In this document: piece by piece, positions 26,425 to 37,690 of the stretch
Position numbering within the stretch: the stretch's first letter is position 1
Layout of the letters: each line of letters begins with the position of its first letter
Source of the DNA: Streptomyces globisporus
GTDB taxonomy: Bacteria > Actinomycetota > Actinomycetes > Streptomycetales > Streptomycetaceae
Length of the DNA stretch: 64,000 nucleotides
Direction: 5' to 3'
Assembly (NCBI GenBank): GCA_014649555.1
Contig: BMTG01000010.1
Location: forward strand, 186,001-250,000
The notes under the pieces: model-generated
Database searches by the model: none
What the model was told of the DNA's origin: nothing
What the model saw: the letters and a program-made list of their open reading frames with translations, nothing else
Translations under genes and position numbers: made by a program

Positions 26425-27945
26425 TCAGCCCCTTCCCAGCAGCAGCCGGGCTTCGCCGACCGTGATCACGGATCCGGTCACCAGCACCCCGGCGCCCGCG
26501 TACTCGTCCTCCTCCTCGGCCAGCGTGATCGCCGCCTCCAGGGCGTCGTCGAGGCGCGGCTCGACCTGGACCCGGTCGTCGCCGAAGACCTCGACGGCGA
26601 TCGCGGCCAGCTCGTCCGCGTCCATCGCGCGCGGGGTGGAGTTCTGCGTGACGACGATCTCGGCGAAGATCGGCTCGAAGGCTTCCAGGAGCCCCCGGGC
26701 GTCCTTGTCGTCGCTCGTGCCGACCACGCCGATCAGCCGGGAGAAGCTGAACGCCTCGGAGATACCGTCCGCCGACGCCTTGGCCCCCGCGGGGTTGTGC
26801 GCGGCGTCCAGGACGACGGTCGGGCTGGAGCGCACGACCTCCAGGCGGCCCGGGGAGAGCACCGAGGCGAACGCCTTACGGATGGCGTCGATGTCGAGGG
26901 AGCGGGCCTGCTCGGCTCCGATGCCGAAGAACGCCTCGACGGCGGCGAGCGCGACGGCCGCGTTGTGCGCCTGGTGGGCGCCGTACAGCGGGAGGAAGAT
27001 CTCCTCGTACTCGCCGCCCAGCCCCCGCAGGGTGACGAGCTGGCCGCCGACCGCGATCTCGCGGGAGGCGACACCGAACTCCATGCCCTCGCGGGCCACG
27101 GTGGCGTCGACCTCGACGGCCTTCTTCAGCATCACCTGCGCGGCGTCCACCGGCTGCTGCGCCAGGATGACCGTGGCGCCCTCCTTGATGATCCCGGACT
27201 TCTCACCGGCGATCTCGGCGGGCGTGGTGCCGAGCCGGTCCGTGTGGTCCAGCGAGATCGGGGTGACGACGGCGACCGTGGAGTCGATGACGTTCGTTGC
27301 GTCCCAGGTGCCGCCCATGCCGACCTCGACGACCGCGACGTCGACGGGGGCGTCGGCGAAGGCGGCGTACGCCATGCCGGTGAGGACCTCGAAGAAGGAG
27401 AGCCGGTAGGGCTGCTGGGCGTCGACCATCTCGACGTACGGCTTGATGTCCTCGTACGTCTCGATGAACCGCTCGGCCTCGATCGGGGAGCCGTCGAGGC
27501 TGATCCGCTCGGTGATCGACTGGACGTGCGGGGAGGTGTAGCGGCCGGTGCGCAGCTCGAAGGCGTTGAGCAGGGCCTCGATCATGCGGGCCGTGGAGGT
27601 CTTGCCGTTGGTGCCCGTGATGTGGATCGAGGGGTAGGCGCGCTGCGGCTCGCCGAGGACGTCCATCAGGGCGGCGATGCGCGTGACGGAGGGCTCCAGC
27701 TTGGTCTCGCCCCAGCGTCCGGCGAGCTCCTGCTCCACCGCGCGGAGCGCCTGGTCGGTCTCGGGGTCGGCCGGGCGGGCGGGGACCGCTTCGCCCTGCG
27801 GCTGACCCGAGTGGGCGCGCAGCGTACGGCTCCCGGCCTCGATCACCGCCAGGTCGGGGTCGCGCTGGGTCGCCTCGTCGACGATCTCCTCGAAGGTGTC
27901 GTCGGGATCGGACGCGTCGTGCCGGTCTGGGCGGGGCTCACTCAC
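26425..27945 (-). CDS. folC: Folylpolyglutamate synthase/dihydrofolate synthase
   Basis: The protein has 506 residues from the GTG at 27945 (MSEPRPDRHDASDPDD), the better-placed start, since the frame upstream runs through a terminator-like zone. The ATP-grasping P-loop is in SIHITGTNGKTSTARMIEALL (near residue 120). The Mur-ligase-like core continues with VVEVGMGGTWDATNVI, SLDHTDRLG and VVLDAAHNPAGA. FolC adds glutamate to dihydropteroate and to folates. The 100-residue acidic, disordered N-terminus is longer than in E. coli FolC but common in Streptomyces. It lies downstream of valS. Confidence 0.94.
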   Translation of the reverse strand: MSEPRPDRHDASDPDDTFEEIVDEATQRDPDLAVIEAGSRTLRAHSGQPQGEAVPARPADPETDQALRAVEQELAGRWGETKLEPSVTRIAALMDVLGEPQRAYPSIHITGTNGKTSTARMIEALLNAFELRTGRYTSPHVQSITERISLDGSPIEAERFIETYEDIKPYVEMVDAQQPYRLSFFEVLTGMAYAAFADAPVDVAVVEVGMGGTWDATNVIDSTVAVVTPISLDHTDRLGTTPAEIAGEKSGIIKEGATVILAQQPVDAAQVMLKKAVEVDATVAREGMEFGVASREIAVGGQLVTLRGLGGEYEEIFLPLYGAHQAHNAAVALAAVEAFFGIGAEQARSLDIDAIRKAFASVLSPGRLEVVRSSPTVVLDAAHNPAGAKASADGISEAFSFSRLIGVVGTSDDKDARGLLEAFEPIFAEIVVTQNSTPRAMDADELAAIAVEVFGDDRVQVEPRLDDALEAAITLAEEEDEYAGAGVLVTGSVITVGEARLLLGRG

Positions 27946-28014
27946 GGGCCCCAGTCTACGGATGGGCGCCGACATCGCGCGCAGCGCCCGGCGAACTGCC
28001 GGCGAGCGGTACGG

Positions 28015-28057
28015 CGAAGCCCCCGCGCCCCGGTCGGTCGGGTGCGCGGGGGCTTCG
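28015..28057 (-). terminator. Terminator of valS
   Basis: CGAAGCCCCCGCGC (28015-28028) pairs with GCGCGGGGGCTTCG (28044-28057), a 14-bp perfect stem, 13 bp after the valS stop and upstream of folC. Confidence 0.75.
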
Positions 28058-28069
28058 TCCAGCAGGAGA

Positions 28070-30691
28070 TCAGCTCTGCGGAAGGGCCGCCAGCTGGGCT
28101 CCGATGCGCTCGATGTCGGCCTCGGCCTTGGCGAGCCGGCCGCGGATCTTGTCGACCACGTTGTCCGGGGCCTTGGCCAGGAAGGCCTCGTTGCCGAGCT
28201 TGCCGGTGGCCTGGGCCTTCTCCTTCTGCGCGGCCTCCAGGTCCTTCGTGAGGCGCTTGCGCTCGGCCGCCACGTCGATCGTGCCGGACAGGTCCAGGGC
28301 GACGGTGGCGCCAGCGACCGGGAGGGACGCGGTGGCGTGGAAGCCGTCGCCGGCGGGCTGGAGCCGCAGGAGCTGGCGCATGGCCGCCTCGTGCGGGGCG
28401 AGCGCCGTGCCGGTCAGGGTCAGCTCGGCCGGGACCTTCTGGCCGGGCTGGAGACCCTGGTCGTTGCGGAAGCGGCGGACCTCGGTGACGACCTGCTGGA
28501 CCAGCTCGATCTCCTTCTCGGCCGCGTCGTCGCGGAAGCCGGAGTCGGCGGGCCACTCGGCGATGACGATCGACTCGCGTCCGGTGAGCGCGGTCCACAG
28601 CGCCTCCGTGACGAACGGGACGATCGGGTGCAGCAGCCGCAGCATGACGTCGAGGACCTCGCCGAGGACCCGGCCCGAGACCTCGGCCGGGCGGCCGCCC
28701 GCGAAGAACGTGGTCTTGGAGAGCTCGACGTACCAGTCGAAGACCTCGTCCCAGGCGAAGTGGCGCAGCGTCTCGCTGATCTTGGCGAACTGGAAGTCGT
28801 CGTAGAACGCGTCGACGTCCGCGACGGTCTTGTTGAGGCGCGACAGGATCCAGCGGTCGGTGACCGACATCTCCTCGGCCGGGGGCAGCTCGCCCTCGAT
28901 CGTGGCGCCGTTCATCAGGGCGAAGCGGGTGGCGTTCCAGATCTTGTTGGAGAACTTCGCCGAGCCCTGGACCCAGTCCTCGCCGATCGGAACGTCGGTG
29001 CCGGGGTTGGCGCCGCGCGCGAGGGTGAAGCGCAGGGCGTCGGAGCCGTACTTGTCCATCCAGTCCAGCGGGTTGACGACGTTCCCGAAGGACTTCGACA
29101 TCTTCTTGCCGTGCTCGTCGCGGACCATGCCGTGCAGGACGATGGTCCCGAACGGCGGGACGCCGTCGTTGACGTAGAGGCCGAACATCATCATCCGGGC
29201 GACCCAGAAGAAGAGGATGTCGTAGCCGGTGACCAGGACGGAGTTCGGGTAGAACTTCGCGAGGCTGTCGGTGCGTTCGGGCCAGCCGAGGGTGGAGAAG
29301 GGCCACAGGCCGGAGGAGAACCAGGTGTCCAGGACATCGCTGTCCTGGGTCCAGCCCTCGCCGGTGGGTGCCTCGTCGTCGGGTCCGACGCAGACGACCT
29401 CGCCGTTCGGGCCGTACCAGACGGGGATGCGGTGGCCCCACCAGAGCTGGCGCGAGATCGTCCAGTCGTGGAGGTTGTCGACCCAGTCGAAGTACCGCTT
29501 CTCCATCTCCTGCGGGTGGATCTTGACCTTGCCGTCGCGGACCGCGTCACCGGCGGCCTGGGCGAGCGGGGCGACCTTGACCCACCACTGGAGGGAGAGG
29601 CGCGGCTCGATGGTGGTCTTGCAGCGCGAGCAGTGGCCGACCGAGTGGACGTAGGGGCGCTTCTCGGCGACGATCCGGCCCTCGGCGCGCAGGGCGGCGA
29701 CGATGGCGGAGCGGGCCTCCAGCCGGTCCAGGCCCTCGAAGGGGCCGGGGACGGTGATGACCGCGCGCTCGTCGAGGACGGTGATGAACGGCAGGTCGTG
29801 ACGGTTGCCGATCTCGAAGTCGTTCGGGTCGTGCGCGGGGGTCACCTTGACGGCGCCGGTGCCGAACTCCGGGTCGACGTGGTGGTCGGCGACGACGGGG
29901 ATGGTGCGGTCGGTCAGCGGCAGCTTGATCTGCTTGCCGATCAGGTGCCGGTAGCGCTCGTCGTCGGGGTGGACGGCGACGGCGGTGTCACCGAGCATCG
30001 TCTCGGCGCGGGTGGTGGCGACGACGATGGTCTCGTCGCCCTCCCCGTACGTCATGGAGACGAGCTCGCCGTCGTCCTCCTGGTACTCGACCTCGATGTC
30101 GGAGATCGCGGTGAGGCAGCGGGGGCACCAGTTGATGATGCGTTCGGCGCGGTAGATCAGCCCGTCGTCGTACATCTGCTTGAAGACGGTCTGGACGGCC
30201 TTGGAGAGGCCCTCGTCCATGGTGAAGCGCTCACGGGACCAGGCGACGCCCTCGCCGAGGCGGCGCATCTGGCCGGAGATCTGGCCGCCGGACTCGTTCT
30301 TCCACTGCCAGACGCGCTCGACGAAGGCCTCACGGCCCAGGTCGTGGCGGGACTTGCCCTCCTTGCCGAGCTCGCGCTCGACGACGTTCTGGGTGGCGAT
30401 ACCGGCGTGGTCCATGCCCGGCTGGTACAGCGCTTCGAAGCCCTGCATCCGCTTCCGGCGGACGAGGGCGTCGATCAGGGTGTGCTCGAAGGCGTGCCCC
30501 AGGTGGAGGGAGCCGGTGACGTTCGGCGGCGGGATGACGATGCTGTAGGGCGGCTTGTCGCTGTGCTCGTCGGCTTCGAAGTAACCACGCTCTACCCAGC
30601 GCTCGTACAGCTTCCCCTCTACATCGGCCGGCGCGTACGTGGTCGGCAGTTCGGGGTTGCTGGCTGGCTGCTGCGATGAGTTCTCGGTCAC
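28070..30691 (-). CDS. valS: Valyl-tRNA synthetase
   Basis: This 873-residue class I synthetase starts at the GTG at 30691 ([27 protein letters not shown]). The HIGH-type motif is [15 protein letters not shown] (about 50-64), followed by [20 protein letters not shown]1 editing domain is in the middle, KMSKS is present as [14 protein letters not shown] (about 545), and the C-terminal coiled coil ([23 protein letters not shown]) ends the protein. All functional blocks are intact. I see no T-box leader upstream. Confidence 0.97.
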   Translation of the reverse strand: MTENSSQQPASNPELPTTYAPADVEGKLYERWVERGYFEADEHSDKPPYSIVIPPPNVTGSLHLGHAFEHTLIDALVRRKRMQGFEALYQPGMDHAGIATQNVVERELGKEGKSRHDLGREAFVERVWQWKNESGGQISGQMRRLGEGVAWSRERFTMDEGLSKAVQTVFKQMYDDGLIYRAERIINWCPRCLTAISDIEVEYQEDDGELVSMTYGEGDETIVVATTRAETMLGDTAVAVHPDDERYRHLIGKQIKLPLTDRTIPVVADHHVDPEFGTGAVKVTPAHDPNDFEIGNRHDLPFITVLDERAVITVPGPFEGLDRLEARSAIVAALRAEGRIVAEKRPYVHSVGHCSRCKTTIEPRLSLQWWVKVAPLAQAAGDAVRDGKVKIHPQEMEKRYFDWVDNLHDWTISRQLWWGHRIPVWYGPNGEVVCVGPDDEAPTGEGWTQDSDVLDTWFSSGLWPFSTLGWPERTDSLAKFYPNSVLVTGYDILFFWVARMMMFGLYVNDGVPPFGTIVLHGMVRDEHGKKMSKSFGNVVNPLDWMDKYGSDALRFTLARGANPGTDVPIGEDWVQGSAKFSNKIWNATRFALMNGATIEGELPPAEEMSVTDRWILSRLNKTVADVDAFYDDFQFAKISETLRHFAWDEVFDWYVELSKTTFFAGGRPAEVSGRVLGEVLDVMLRLLHPIVPFVTEALWTALTGRESIVIAEWPADSGFRDDAAEKEIELVQQVVTEVRRFRNDQGLQPGQKVPAELTLTGTALAPHEAAMRQLLRLQPAGDGFHATASLPVAGATVALDLSGTIDVAAERKRLTKDLEAAQKEKAQATGKLGNEAFLAKAPDNVVDKIRGRLAKAEADIERIGAQLAALPQS

Positions 30692-30829
30692 GGGAGACAG
30701 TTTAGGGCCGTCACAGGTCTGCACTGAAACGGATTGGTTCAGTAACGGTGTCCGGGCCGATCCCCCGTGTCAGGGCGGCTTCCGTCAGGATGTTCGCAAC
30801 GCATAAGGAATTCTTGAGGGGACACCGCA

Positions 30830-31819
30830 ATGAGCTACAACCAGCCGGGCCCGTACGGCGGGCAGCCGCCGCAGGGCCAGCCCGGACCGTACGGACAGCA
30901 GCCGGGCCCGTACGGCGCCCCGCCGCCGCAGGGCCAGCCCGGCTACGGCTACCCGCAGCAGGCCCCGCAGGGCGTCCCCCCGCAGCAGCCGAACCCGTAC
31001 GGGCAGCCTCCCGCGCCGCAACAGGGTTACGGCTACCCGCAGGCGCAGCAGCCGGGCCCGTACGGTCAGCAGCCGCCCCAGCCGCCGTACGGCGGGCAGC
31101 CCATGTACGGCCAGCAGCCGCCGCAGCCCAAGAAGAAGACCGGGCTGATCATCGGCGTCGCCGTGGTGGCGCTGGCGGTCATCGCGGGCGGGGTGTACTT
31201 CCTCACGGGCGACAGGGCCAGCAACTCGGACGTCTCCGAGGCGACCAAGGGCTACAAGATCACGCCTCCGGACGCGGTCGACGACTACAAGCGGGACACC
31301 ACGAAGCCGGTGCTCAGCGCCCCGCTGACCGGAACGAAGAAGACGGACGTCGAGGCGCTGGGCATCAAGAACCCCAGCGCGGCGAAGGCCGACTACTCGG
31401 TGGGCACCGCGGCCGCCGCCACCAAGGTGCTCAACTTCGAGGGCTTCTGGGGCGAGATCGCCGATCCGGCCAAGGTGGTCAACGACGCCTTCAACGACGT
31501 CGAGAAGGACGCCAAGTCGGGCAGCGGCGAGGTCTCCATCGAACTCGTCGGTTCGGCCGAGACCGCCGAACCCGACGGGTTCGACGGCGCGGTGATGAAG
31601 TGCCAGGACCTCAAGGTGACCAACAAGAACGGCGACGGCTCGGTCGCCAAGGGGCCCCAGCACTTCATCCTCGCGGTCTGCGTCTGGGCCGACTACAGCA
31701 CGGCCGGCATCACGACGACCGCGGACAAGGCGCTGGCACTCGCCGGTCAGGGTGTGCCCAAGGACCAGGCCGCGGCCCTCACCGCCAAGCTCTACAACAC
31801 CGCCCGCACCAAGATCTGA
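30830..31819 (+). CDS. Membrane-anchored protein with Pro/Gln/Gly/Tyr-rich N-terminal tail
   Basis: The protein has 329 residues. Residues 1-100 are a disordered, repeat-rich tail made of GPYGQQP/GQPPQ-type units. KKKTGLIIGVAVVALAVIAGGVYFL (about 104-128) is a single transmembrane helix, and the last 200 residues form a folded extracytoplasmic domain with two cysteines (MKCQDL and AVCVWADYS). This type II architecture is common among Streptomyces surface proteins of unknown function. The start ATG has a GAGGGGA-type site 10-15 bases upstream. It converges on clpX with a shared terminator. Confidence 0.85.
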   Translation: MSYNQPGPYGGQPPQGQPGPYGQQPGPYGAPPPQGQPGYGYPQQAPQGVPPQQPNPYGQPPAPQQGYGYPQAQQPGPYGQQPPQPPYGGQPMYGQQPPQPKKKTGLIIGVAVVALAVIAGGVYFLTGDRASNSDVSEATKGYKITPPDAVDDYKRDTTKPVLSAPLTGTKKTDVEALGIKNPSAAKADYSVGTAAAATKVLNFEGFWGEIADPAKVVNDAFNDVEKDAKSGSGEVSIELVGSAETAEPDGFDGAVMKCQDLKVTNKNGDGSVAKGPQHFILAVCVWADYSTAGITTTADKALALAGQGVPKDQAAALTAKLYNTARTKI

Positions 31820-31830
31820 CCGCTCCAGAC

Positions 31831-31871
31831 CGAAGGGGCGCCCGCCGGTTCATCCGGTGGGCGCCCCTTCG
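31831..31871. terminator. Bidirectional terminator between membrane protein and clpX
   Basis: An 18-bp stem (31831-31848 with 31854-31871; one G-T pair) and a 5-nt loop TTCAT lies between two convergent stops. The core is GGGGCGCCC on one arm and GGGCGCCCC on the other. Confidence 0.9.
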
Positions 31872-31893
31872 GCGTAGGACAAGTCCTCTGCGG

Positions 31894-33192
<1,299 letters not shown>

Positions 33193-33349
33193 GAGGTGCT
33201 TCCCCTTCGCCTGGGACGCCGCCTGGTTCAGCGGCTCCTGGTGCCTCTATCCGACGGTACCTTGCCTGGGCCCCCGTTCGGGCCCCCCTTGGCACGGTTC
33301 ACACGGCCGTGGTCGTGCAAACGGAATGTGCCAAGGGGAAAGACCGACG

Positions 33350-34033
33350 TCAGAGCGATGCGCCCGCGGTGGTCTTGCGGGTGGAAACGATCTGGTCGAC
33401 CAGACCGTAGGCCAGGGCGTCCTCGGCCGTGAGGATCTTGTCGCGCTCGATGTCCTCGCTGATCTTCTCCAGCGGGGTCGTCGAGTGCCGGGCCAGCATC
33501 TCCTCCAGCTGCGTACGCATACGGAGGATCTCGTTGGCCGCGATCTCCAGGTCGGAGAGCTGCTCGCGGCCCGTCTGCGAGGACGGCTGGTGGATGAGGA
33601 CCCGGGCGTGCGGGAGCGCCATGCGCTTGCCCGGGGTACCGGCGGCGAGCAGGACGGCGGCGGCGGAGGCCGCCTGGCCCATGCAGACCGTCTGGATGTC
33701 CGGCTTCACGAACTGCATCGTGTCGTAGATCGCGGTGAGCGCGGTGAACGAGCCGCCGGGGCTGTTGATGTAGATCGAGATGTCGCGGTCGGGGTCCATC
33801 GACTCCAGGCACAGCAGCTGCGCCATGACGTCGTTGGCCGAGGCGTCGTCGATCTGGACGCCGAGGAAGATCACGCGCTCCTCGAAGAGCTTCGCGTACG
33901 GGTCGTACTCGCGCACGCCCTGCGAGGTGCGCTCCACGAAGCGCGGGACGACGTAGCGGTTGTCCACCTGCGGGCCGGTGTAGAGGCCGCTCGCGGAGGC
34001 GCCGGAGAAGTTGTTCATGTGGGTGTTCACCAT
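33350..34033 (-). CDS. clpP2: ATP-dependent Clp protease proteolytic subunit ClpP2
   Basis: The protein has 227 residues from the ATG at 34033; starts at GTG 34030 or ATG 34018 are also possible. The catalytic serine is in [13 protein letters not shown], the histidine in VLIHQPSS, and the aspartate in the [18 protein letters not shown] region. The serine block reads AASAAA rather than AASMG, as expected for the second Streptomyces subunit. ClpP2 forms a mixed tetradecamer with ClpP1. It sits 82 bp downstream of clpP1 in the same operon. Confidence 0.95.
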   Translation of the reverse strand: MVNTHMNNFSGASASGLYTGPQVDNRYVVPRFVERTSQGVREYDPYAKLFEERVIFLGVQIDDASANDVMAQLLCLESMDPDRDISIYINSPGGSFTALTAIYDTMQFVKPDIQTVCMGQAASAAAVLLAAGTPGKRMALPHARVLIHQPSSQTGREQLSDLEIAANEILRMRTQLEEMLARHSTTPLEKISEDIERDKILTAEDALAYGLVDQIVSTRKTTAGASL

Positions 34034-34115
34034 CCTGGTGGCGTTCTGGGGCTGGAGGTCTCGGCGTACGAGATGAGGGTGCGGGAGTGGTGCCGCCGGT
34101 CCGGTGGGGACCGGA

Positions 34116-34733
34116 TCAGGCACCGGTGCCGCCGCCGCCCGGGATGCCCGACGCGAACGTGATGATCTCGTCGATGAGGCCGTAGTCCTTGGCCTCCTCC
34201 GCCGTGTACCAGCGGTCGCGGTCGCCGTCGCGGATGATCGTCTCGACGGTCTGGCCGGAGTGGTGGGCGGTGATCTCCGCCATCCGCGTCTTGGTGCGGA
34301 GCAGGTACTCGGCCTGGATCTTGATGTCCGAGGCCGTGCCACCGATACCGGCCGAACCCTGGTGCATGAGGATGTCGGTGTTCGGGAGCGCGAAGCGCTT
34401 GCCCGAGGCGCCGCCGGTGAGCAGGAACTGGCCCATGGAGGCGGCCATGCCCATGCCGATGGTGACGACGTCGTTGGGGATGTACTGCATGGTGTCGTAG
34501 ACCGCCATGCCGGCCGTCACCGAACCACCGGGGCTGTTGATGTAGAGGTAGATGTCCTTGTCCGGGTCGGCGGCAAGGAGGAGAAGCTGTGCGGTGATCT
34601 TGTTGGCGATGTCATCGTCGACCTGCTGACCGAGGAAGATGATGCGCTCGCCGAGCAGTCGGCTGTAGACCTGGTCACCGAGGCCACCACCGAGGGACGG
34701 CTCACCGGCGGCGTAGGGCATCAGATTCGTCAC
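34116..34733 (-). CDS. clpP1: ATP-dependent Clp protease proteolytic subunit ClpP1
   Basis: This 205-residue serine protease starts at the GTG at 34733 ([19 protein letters not shown]). The triad lies in [12 protein letters not shown] (Ser), [10 protein letters not shown] (His) and the [18 protein letters not shown] region (Asp). [22 protein letters not shown] is the family signature. It is first in the clpP1-clpP2 operon. In Streptomyces this operon is switched on by the activator ClgR, and a matching box lies 136 bp upstream. Confidence 0.97.
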   Translation of the reverse strand: MTNLMPYAAGEPSLGGGLGDQVYSRLLGERIIFLGQQVDDDIANKITAQLLLLAADPDKDIYLYINSPGGSVTAGMAVYDTMQYIPNDVVTIGMGMAASMGQFLLTGGASGKRFALPNTDILMHQGSAGIGGTASDIKIQAEYLLRTKTRMAEITAHHSGQTVETIIRDGDRDRWYTAEEAKDYGLIDEIITFASGIPGGGGTGA

Positions 34734-34868
34734 GTATCCACCTGCTCGTCTCTGACGGCTCCGGCCGTCTCAGCGTCTTCGTACCGGGCGGGTGGAGCCA
34801 CTGCTCCACCCTTCCTCTTCATGGACCCTAACGCGCAGGTGGGACAACGCCATCCCGCTTCCGCAACT

Positions 34869-34882
34869 GTTCGCTGGGAGCG
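34869..34882 (-). promoter_or_regulatory. ClgR-type operator upstream of clpP1
   Basis: The sequence GTTCGCTGGGAGCG matches the published ClgR consensus GTTCGC-Y-N4-GCG at every fixed position, as I recall it. It lies upstream of clpP1, the known ClgR target in Streptomyces. It is written in plus-strand orientation while clpP1 is on the minus strand. Confidence 0.6.
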
Positions 34883-34940
34883 CAAGGTCCGCAGTGGGCA
34901 CAAGGGTTACGGGGGCGCGCGGCGATCCGGCGCGCTACGC

Positions 34941-34979
34941 CGACGGGCCCCGAACACAGGATGCGTTCGGGGCCCGTCG
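34941..34979 (-). terminator. Terminator of tig
   Basis: CGACGGGCCCCGAAC (34941-34955) pairs perfectly with 34965-34979 across a 9-nt loop, 40 bp after the tig stop codon. Confidence 0.85.
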
Positions 34980-35018
34980 TGACGGTCAGCGCGGGGCTGC
35001 CACGGGTCGGAGCGAGGC

Positions 35019-36419
35019 TCAGGCCTCGTTCTTCTCCTCGGCCTTGTCGTCCGCCTTGTCCTCGGTGGCGGCCTCGGCCGTCTCCGTGGCCTCGGCGGCC
35101 TCGTCCTCGTCGTCCTCCAGGTCGACGACCTCACCGTTGGTGTCGACGACCTTGGCGGCCTCGACGACCACGGCGAGCGCCTTGCCGCGGGCGACCTCGC
35201 CGACGAGCATCGGCACCTGGCCACCCTCGACGACGGCCTGGGCGAACTGGTCGGGGCTCATGCCGGAGGAGGCAGCGCGCCGCATGAGGTGCTCGGTGAG
35301 CTCCTCCTGGTTGACGTTCAGCTTCTCCTTGTTGACGAGCTCGTCCAGGATGAACTGGGTCTTGATGCCCTTGATGGCCTGCTCGGAGGTCTCGTTCTCG
35401 AACTCCTCCAGGGTCTTGCCCTGGATCTCGAGGTACTTCTCGAGGTCGAGGCCCATCTGGCCGAGCTGGTGGTGCTCCAGGTTGTGCTTGCGGGTCTGGA
35501 CCTCGTCCGCGAGCAGCTTCTCCGGGATCGGGACCTCGGCGAGCTTCAGCAGCTCCTCCAGGACGCGCTCCTGGGCCTGCGTGGCCTGGTCGTACTGCTT
35601 GGTGGTCTCCAGGCGCTTGCGGCTGTCGGCCTTCAGCTCCTCCAGCGTGTCGAACTCGCTGGCCATCTGGGCGAAGTCGTCGTCCAGCTCGGGGAGCTCA
35701 CGGGCGGCGACGGCGGTGACCTTGACGGTGACCTCCGCGTCCTTGCCCTCGGCGGAGCCGCCCTTCAGCTGCGAGGTGAAGGTGGCCTCGCCACCGGCCT
35801 CCAGGCCGGTCACGGCCTCGTCGATGCCGTCGAGGAGCTCGCCGGAACCGATGGTGTACGAGACACCGTCGGCCACGCCGTCCTCGAGGACCTCGCCGTC
35901 GACCTTGGCCTGCAGGTCGATCGTGACGACGTCGCCGTCGGCGGCGGCGCGCTCGACCGGGTTGGTGGAGGCGAAGCGCTCGCGGAGCTGCTCCACGGCC
36001 TTCTCGACCTCTTCGTCGGTGACCTCGAGGGCGTCGACGGTGACCTCGATGCCGGAGTAGTCCGGGATCTCGATCTCGGGGCGTACGTCAACCTCGGCCG
36101 TGAAGGCCAGCAGCTCGCCGTCCTTCAGCTCGGTGATGTCGACCTCGGGCTGGCCGAGGACGTTCAGCTCACCCTCGTTGACCGCCTCGGTGTAGAACTT
36201 CGGGAGGGCGTCGTTGACGGCCTCCTCCAGCACCGCACCGCGGCCGAACCGCTGGTCGATGACCCGGGCGGGGATCTTGCCCTTGCGGAAGCCCTTCACC
36301 GTGACCTGCTGGTTGATCTTCTTGTACGCCGCGTCGAGGCTGTCCTTGAGCTCCTCGAAGGGCACCTCGATGCTGAGCCGAACCCGGGTCGGGTTCAGGG
36401 TCTCCACGGCGCTCTTCAC
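35019..36419 (-). CDS. tig: Trigger factor (ribosome-associated chaperone, PPIase)
   Basis: This 466-residue protein starts at the GTG at 36419 ([24 protein letters not shown]), seven bases behind AAGGAGA. The ribosome-docking signature is [17 protein letters not shown] (near residue 45). The FKBP-type PPIase domain is around 165-245 ([31 protein letters not shown]). The chaperone C-domain follows, and the last 40 residues are very acidic ([17 protein letters not shown]), as in other actinobacterial trigger factors. It stands directly upstream of clpP1-clpP2, the usual order. Confidence 0.96.
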   Translation of the reverse strand: MKSAVETLNPTRVRLSIEVPFEELKDSLDAAYKKINQQVTVKGFRKGKIPARVIDQRFGRGAVLEEAVNDALPKFYTEAVNEGELNVLGQPEVDITELKDGELLAFTAEVDVRPEIEIPDYSGIEVTVDALEVTDEEVEKAVEQLRERFASTNPVERAAADGDVVTIDLQAKVDGEVLEDGVADGVSYTIGSGELLDGIDEAVTGLEAGGEATFTSQLKGGSAEGKDAEVTVKVTAVAARELPELDDDFAQMASEFDTLEELKADSRKRLETTKQYDQATQAQERVLEELLKLAEVPIPEKLLADEVQTRKHNLEHHQLGQMGLDLEKYLEIQGKTLEEFENETSEQAIKGIKTQFILDELVNKEKLNVNQEELTEHLMRRAASSGMSPDQFAQAVVEGGQVPMLVGEVARGKALAVVVEAAKVVDTNGEVVDLEDDEDEAAEATETAEAATEDKADDKAEEKNEA

Positions 36420-36572
36420 GGTTCGGTCTCCTTGGTGGCTGACTTCTTGGGGTTCTGCTGGGCCGCCGAGTGACGGCTTCGCGGACCGAGCCCGGTACAT
36501 CAGACACACGGGCACGCATTTTGCATAGTAACGGCAAGGGGGAGGACTCCCACAATGCGATCTTGCTGGTGG

Positions 36573-36646
36573 TCGGGGTGGCCGGATTCGAACCGACGAC
36601 CTTCCGCTCCCAAAGCGGACGCGCTACCAAGCTGCGCCACACCCCG
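36573..36646 (-). tRNA. tRNA-Pro (anticodon TGG)
   Basis: The 74-nt cloverleaf has acceptor stem CGGGGTG/CACCCCG, D-arm GCGCAGCTTGGTAGCGC, anticodon stem TCCGC/GCGGA enclosing loop TTTGGGA (anticodon TGG, reading CCA), and T-arm with GGTTCGAATCC. The CCA end is not encoded. Confidence 0.96.
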
Positions 36647-36834
36647 TCGGTGCGACACGTAGGGTACATGCACGGCGACCGTGGATCCGCCGCTTTACGG
36701 AGCGGCTCCACCCGGCCGGGACGGTCGCGGCACGACTCCGGTCCGGCGGCCGGCACAACGGGTGTGCGGGCACCGCCGCCGACCCGCTACGATGCTCTTC
36801 GTGCCGCGGTCCACGGACCTGCGGTGCGACGCTT

Positions 36835-36905
36835 GCGGGCGTAGCTCAATGGTAGAGCCCTAGTCTTCCAAACTAGCTACGCGGGTTCGATTCCCGTCGC
36901 CCGCT
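36835..36905 (+). tRNA. tRNA-Gly (anticodon TCC)
   Basis: The acceptor stem is GCGGGCG/CGCCCGC. The anticodon stem CTAGT/ACTAG encloses loop CTTCCAA (anticodon TCC, reading GGA), and the T-loop is GGTTCGATTCC. The CCA tail is encoded at 36906-36908. It diverges from tRNA-Pro. Confidence 0.96.
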
Positions 36906-36915
36906 CCACGCAGTC

Positions 36916-36956
36916 GAGGGCCCGGCCCGGAGGATCATCCTCCGGGCCGGGCCCTC
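36916..36956 (+). terminator. Terminator after tRNA-Gly
   Basis: Two 20-base arms (36916-36935 and 36937-36956) are perfectly complementary around a single central C. It starts eight bases after the encoded CCA. Confidence 0.85.
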
Positions 36957-36994
36957 ACGCTTGGCACGCTGTGCGCGGCAGACCGCTCCGCGCT

Positions 36995-37189
36995 TCAGAA
37001 GCTGATCTGGTTGATGGTGTCGGCCAGCGAATTCATGAACCTGTTGATCGACGGGGCCATGCCGGTCGATGCCAGGAAGAAGCCGAAGAGCACGGCGACG
37101 ATCGCCGGTCCGGGCTTGATGGAGCCGCTACGGATCATTACCACCAGGATGACCGCGAACAGCAGCACCATAGACAGTGATATAGCCAC
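36995..37189 (-). CDS. Small two-helix membrane protein, conserved in Streptomyces
   Basis: This 64-residue protein has two hydrophobic helices, LSMVLLFAVILVVMI and GPAIVAVLFGFFLAST, separated by RSGSIKPG, and an amphipathic end (SINRFMNSLADTINQISF). The start is GTG at 37189 (MAISLSM); a downstream ATG at 37171 would leave only the first helix shortened. Function is unknown. I recall similar small proteins at several Streptomyces loci. The composition and intact frame support a real gene. Confidence 0.75.
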   Translation of the reverse strand: MAISLSMVLLFAVILVVMIRSGSIKPGPAIVAVLFGFFLASTGMAPSINRFMNSLADTINQISF

Positions 37190-37689
37190 GTCTGATCACA
37201 CCCTCGGTCGGTCCGCCTTGCCGGCCCGGAAGCGTGCACCACCGCGCGCCCCGTCGCCTCCATCGTGCCACCAACTCCCCCGTGGTTGCTGCCGGGTGAC
37301 GGAACGGGGTGATGGGATCCCGCCATCCTTGGCGGCCGGCGCCGTCGCGGCGGCGGGTGCGGGCTCGGGGCCGCGGCCGCACGGCGCCCGGGAAGCGGGC
37401 GGGAGCCGGGGCGCTGCGCCACTCCCTGTGCGTCGGCTGTGAATACCCGGCGGCCGAATATCCGTCACCGTGATCGTTTCCGCATCCCCACACTTCATTC
37501 ACAGCCAATTGGCGGCGTGGATGCGACGTAATTCACTCCGGTCAACTGCTCGGCGATATGCCCTGTTTAAGCAGGATCAATGGTGTCATAGCGGGCGGTG
37601 TTCGACGGTTTCACATTCGAATGGAGGGGAACACGCGATATCTCCCCGCAGTTTTACGCAAGGCAATCGACCGGTCTAAGGTGCCTTAG
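37190..37689. other. Divergent 500-bp intergenic region
   Basis: No gene with a credible start and codon bias is visible. The left 250 bp are very GC-rich. The right 240 bp (from about 37440) are clearly more AT-rich, with runs such as AATTCACT and GTTTAAGC, and should hold the acyltransferase promoter. A 7-bp inverted repeat abuts the acyltransferase start codon (37675-37690). Confidence 0.5.
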
Positions 37690-37690
37690 A
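37675..37690 (+). promoter_or_regulatory. Inverted repeat touching the acyltransferase start codon
   Basis: TCTAAGG-TG-CCTTAGA is a perfect 7+7 repeat with a 2-base centre. The right arm ends in the A of the ATG, and the left arm contains the AAGG that would be the ribosome-binding site. It looks like a protein operator rather than an RNA hairpin, because a 2-nt loop is too tight. Confidence 0.4.

Noticed and set aside
30692-30829. T-box riboswitch upstream of valS
   Set aside because: There is no specifier stem or TGGN-type T-box sequence, and the gap is too short to hold both a T-box and two promoters.
36573-36908. tRNA genes as an integration site for a mobile element
   Set aside because: No integrase, no repeated tRNA 3' end and no foreign genes are seen nearby. 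The flanks are core genes.
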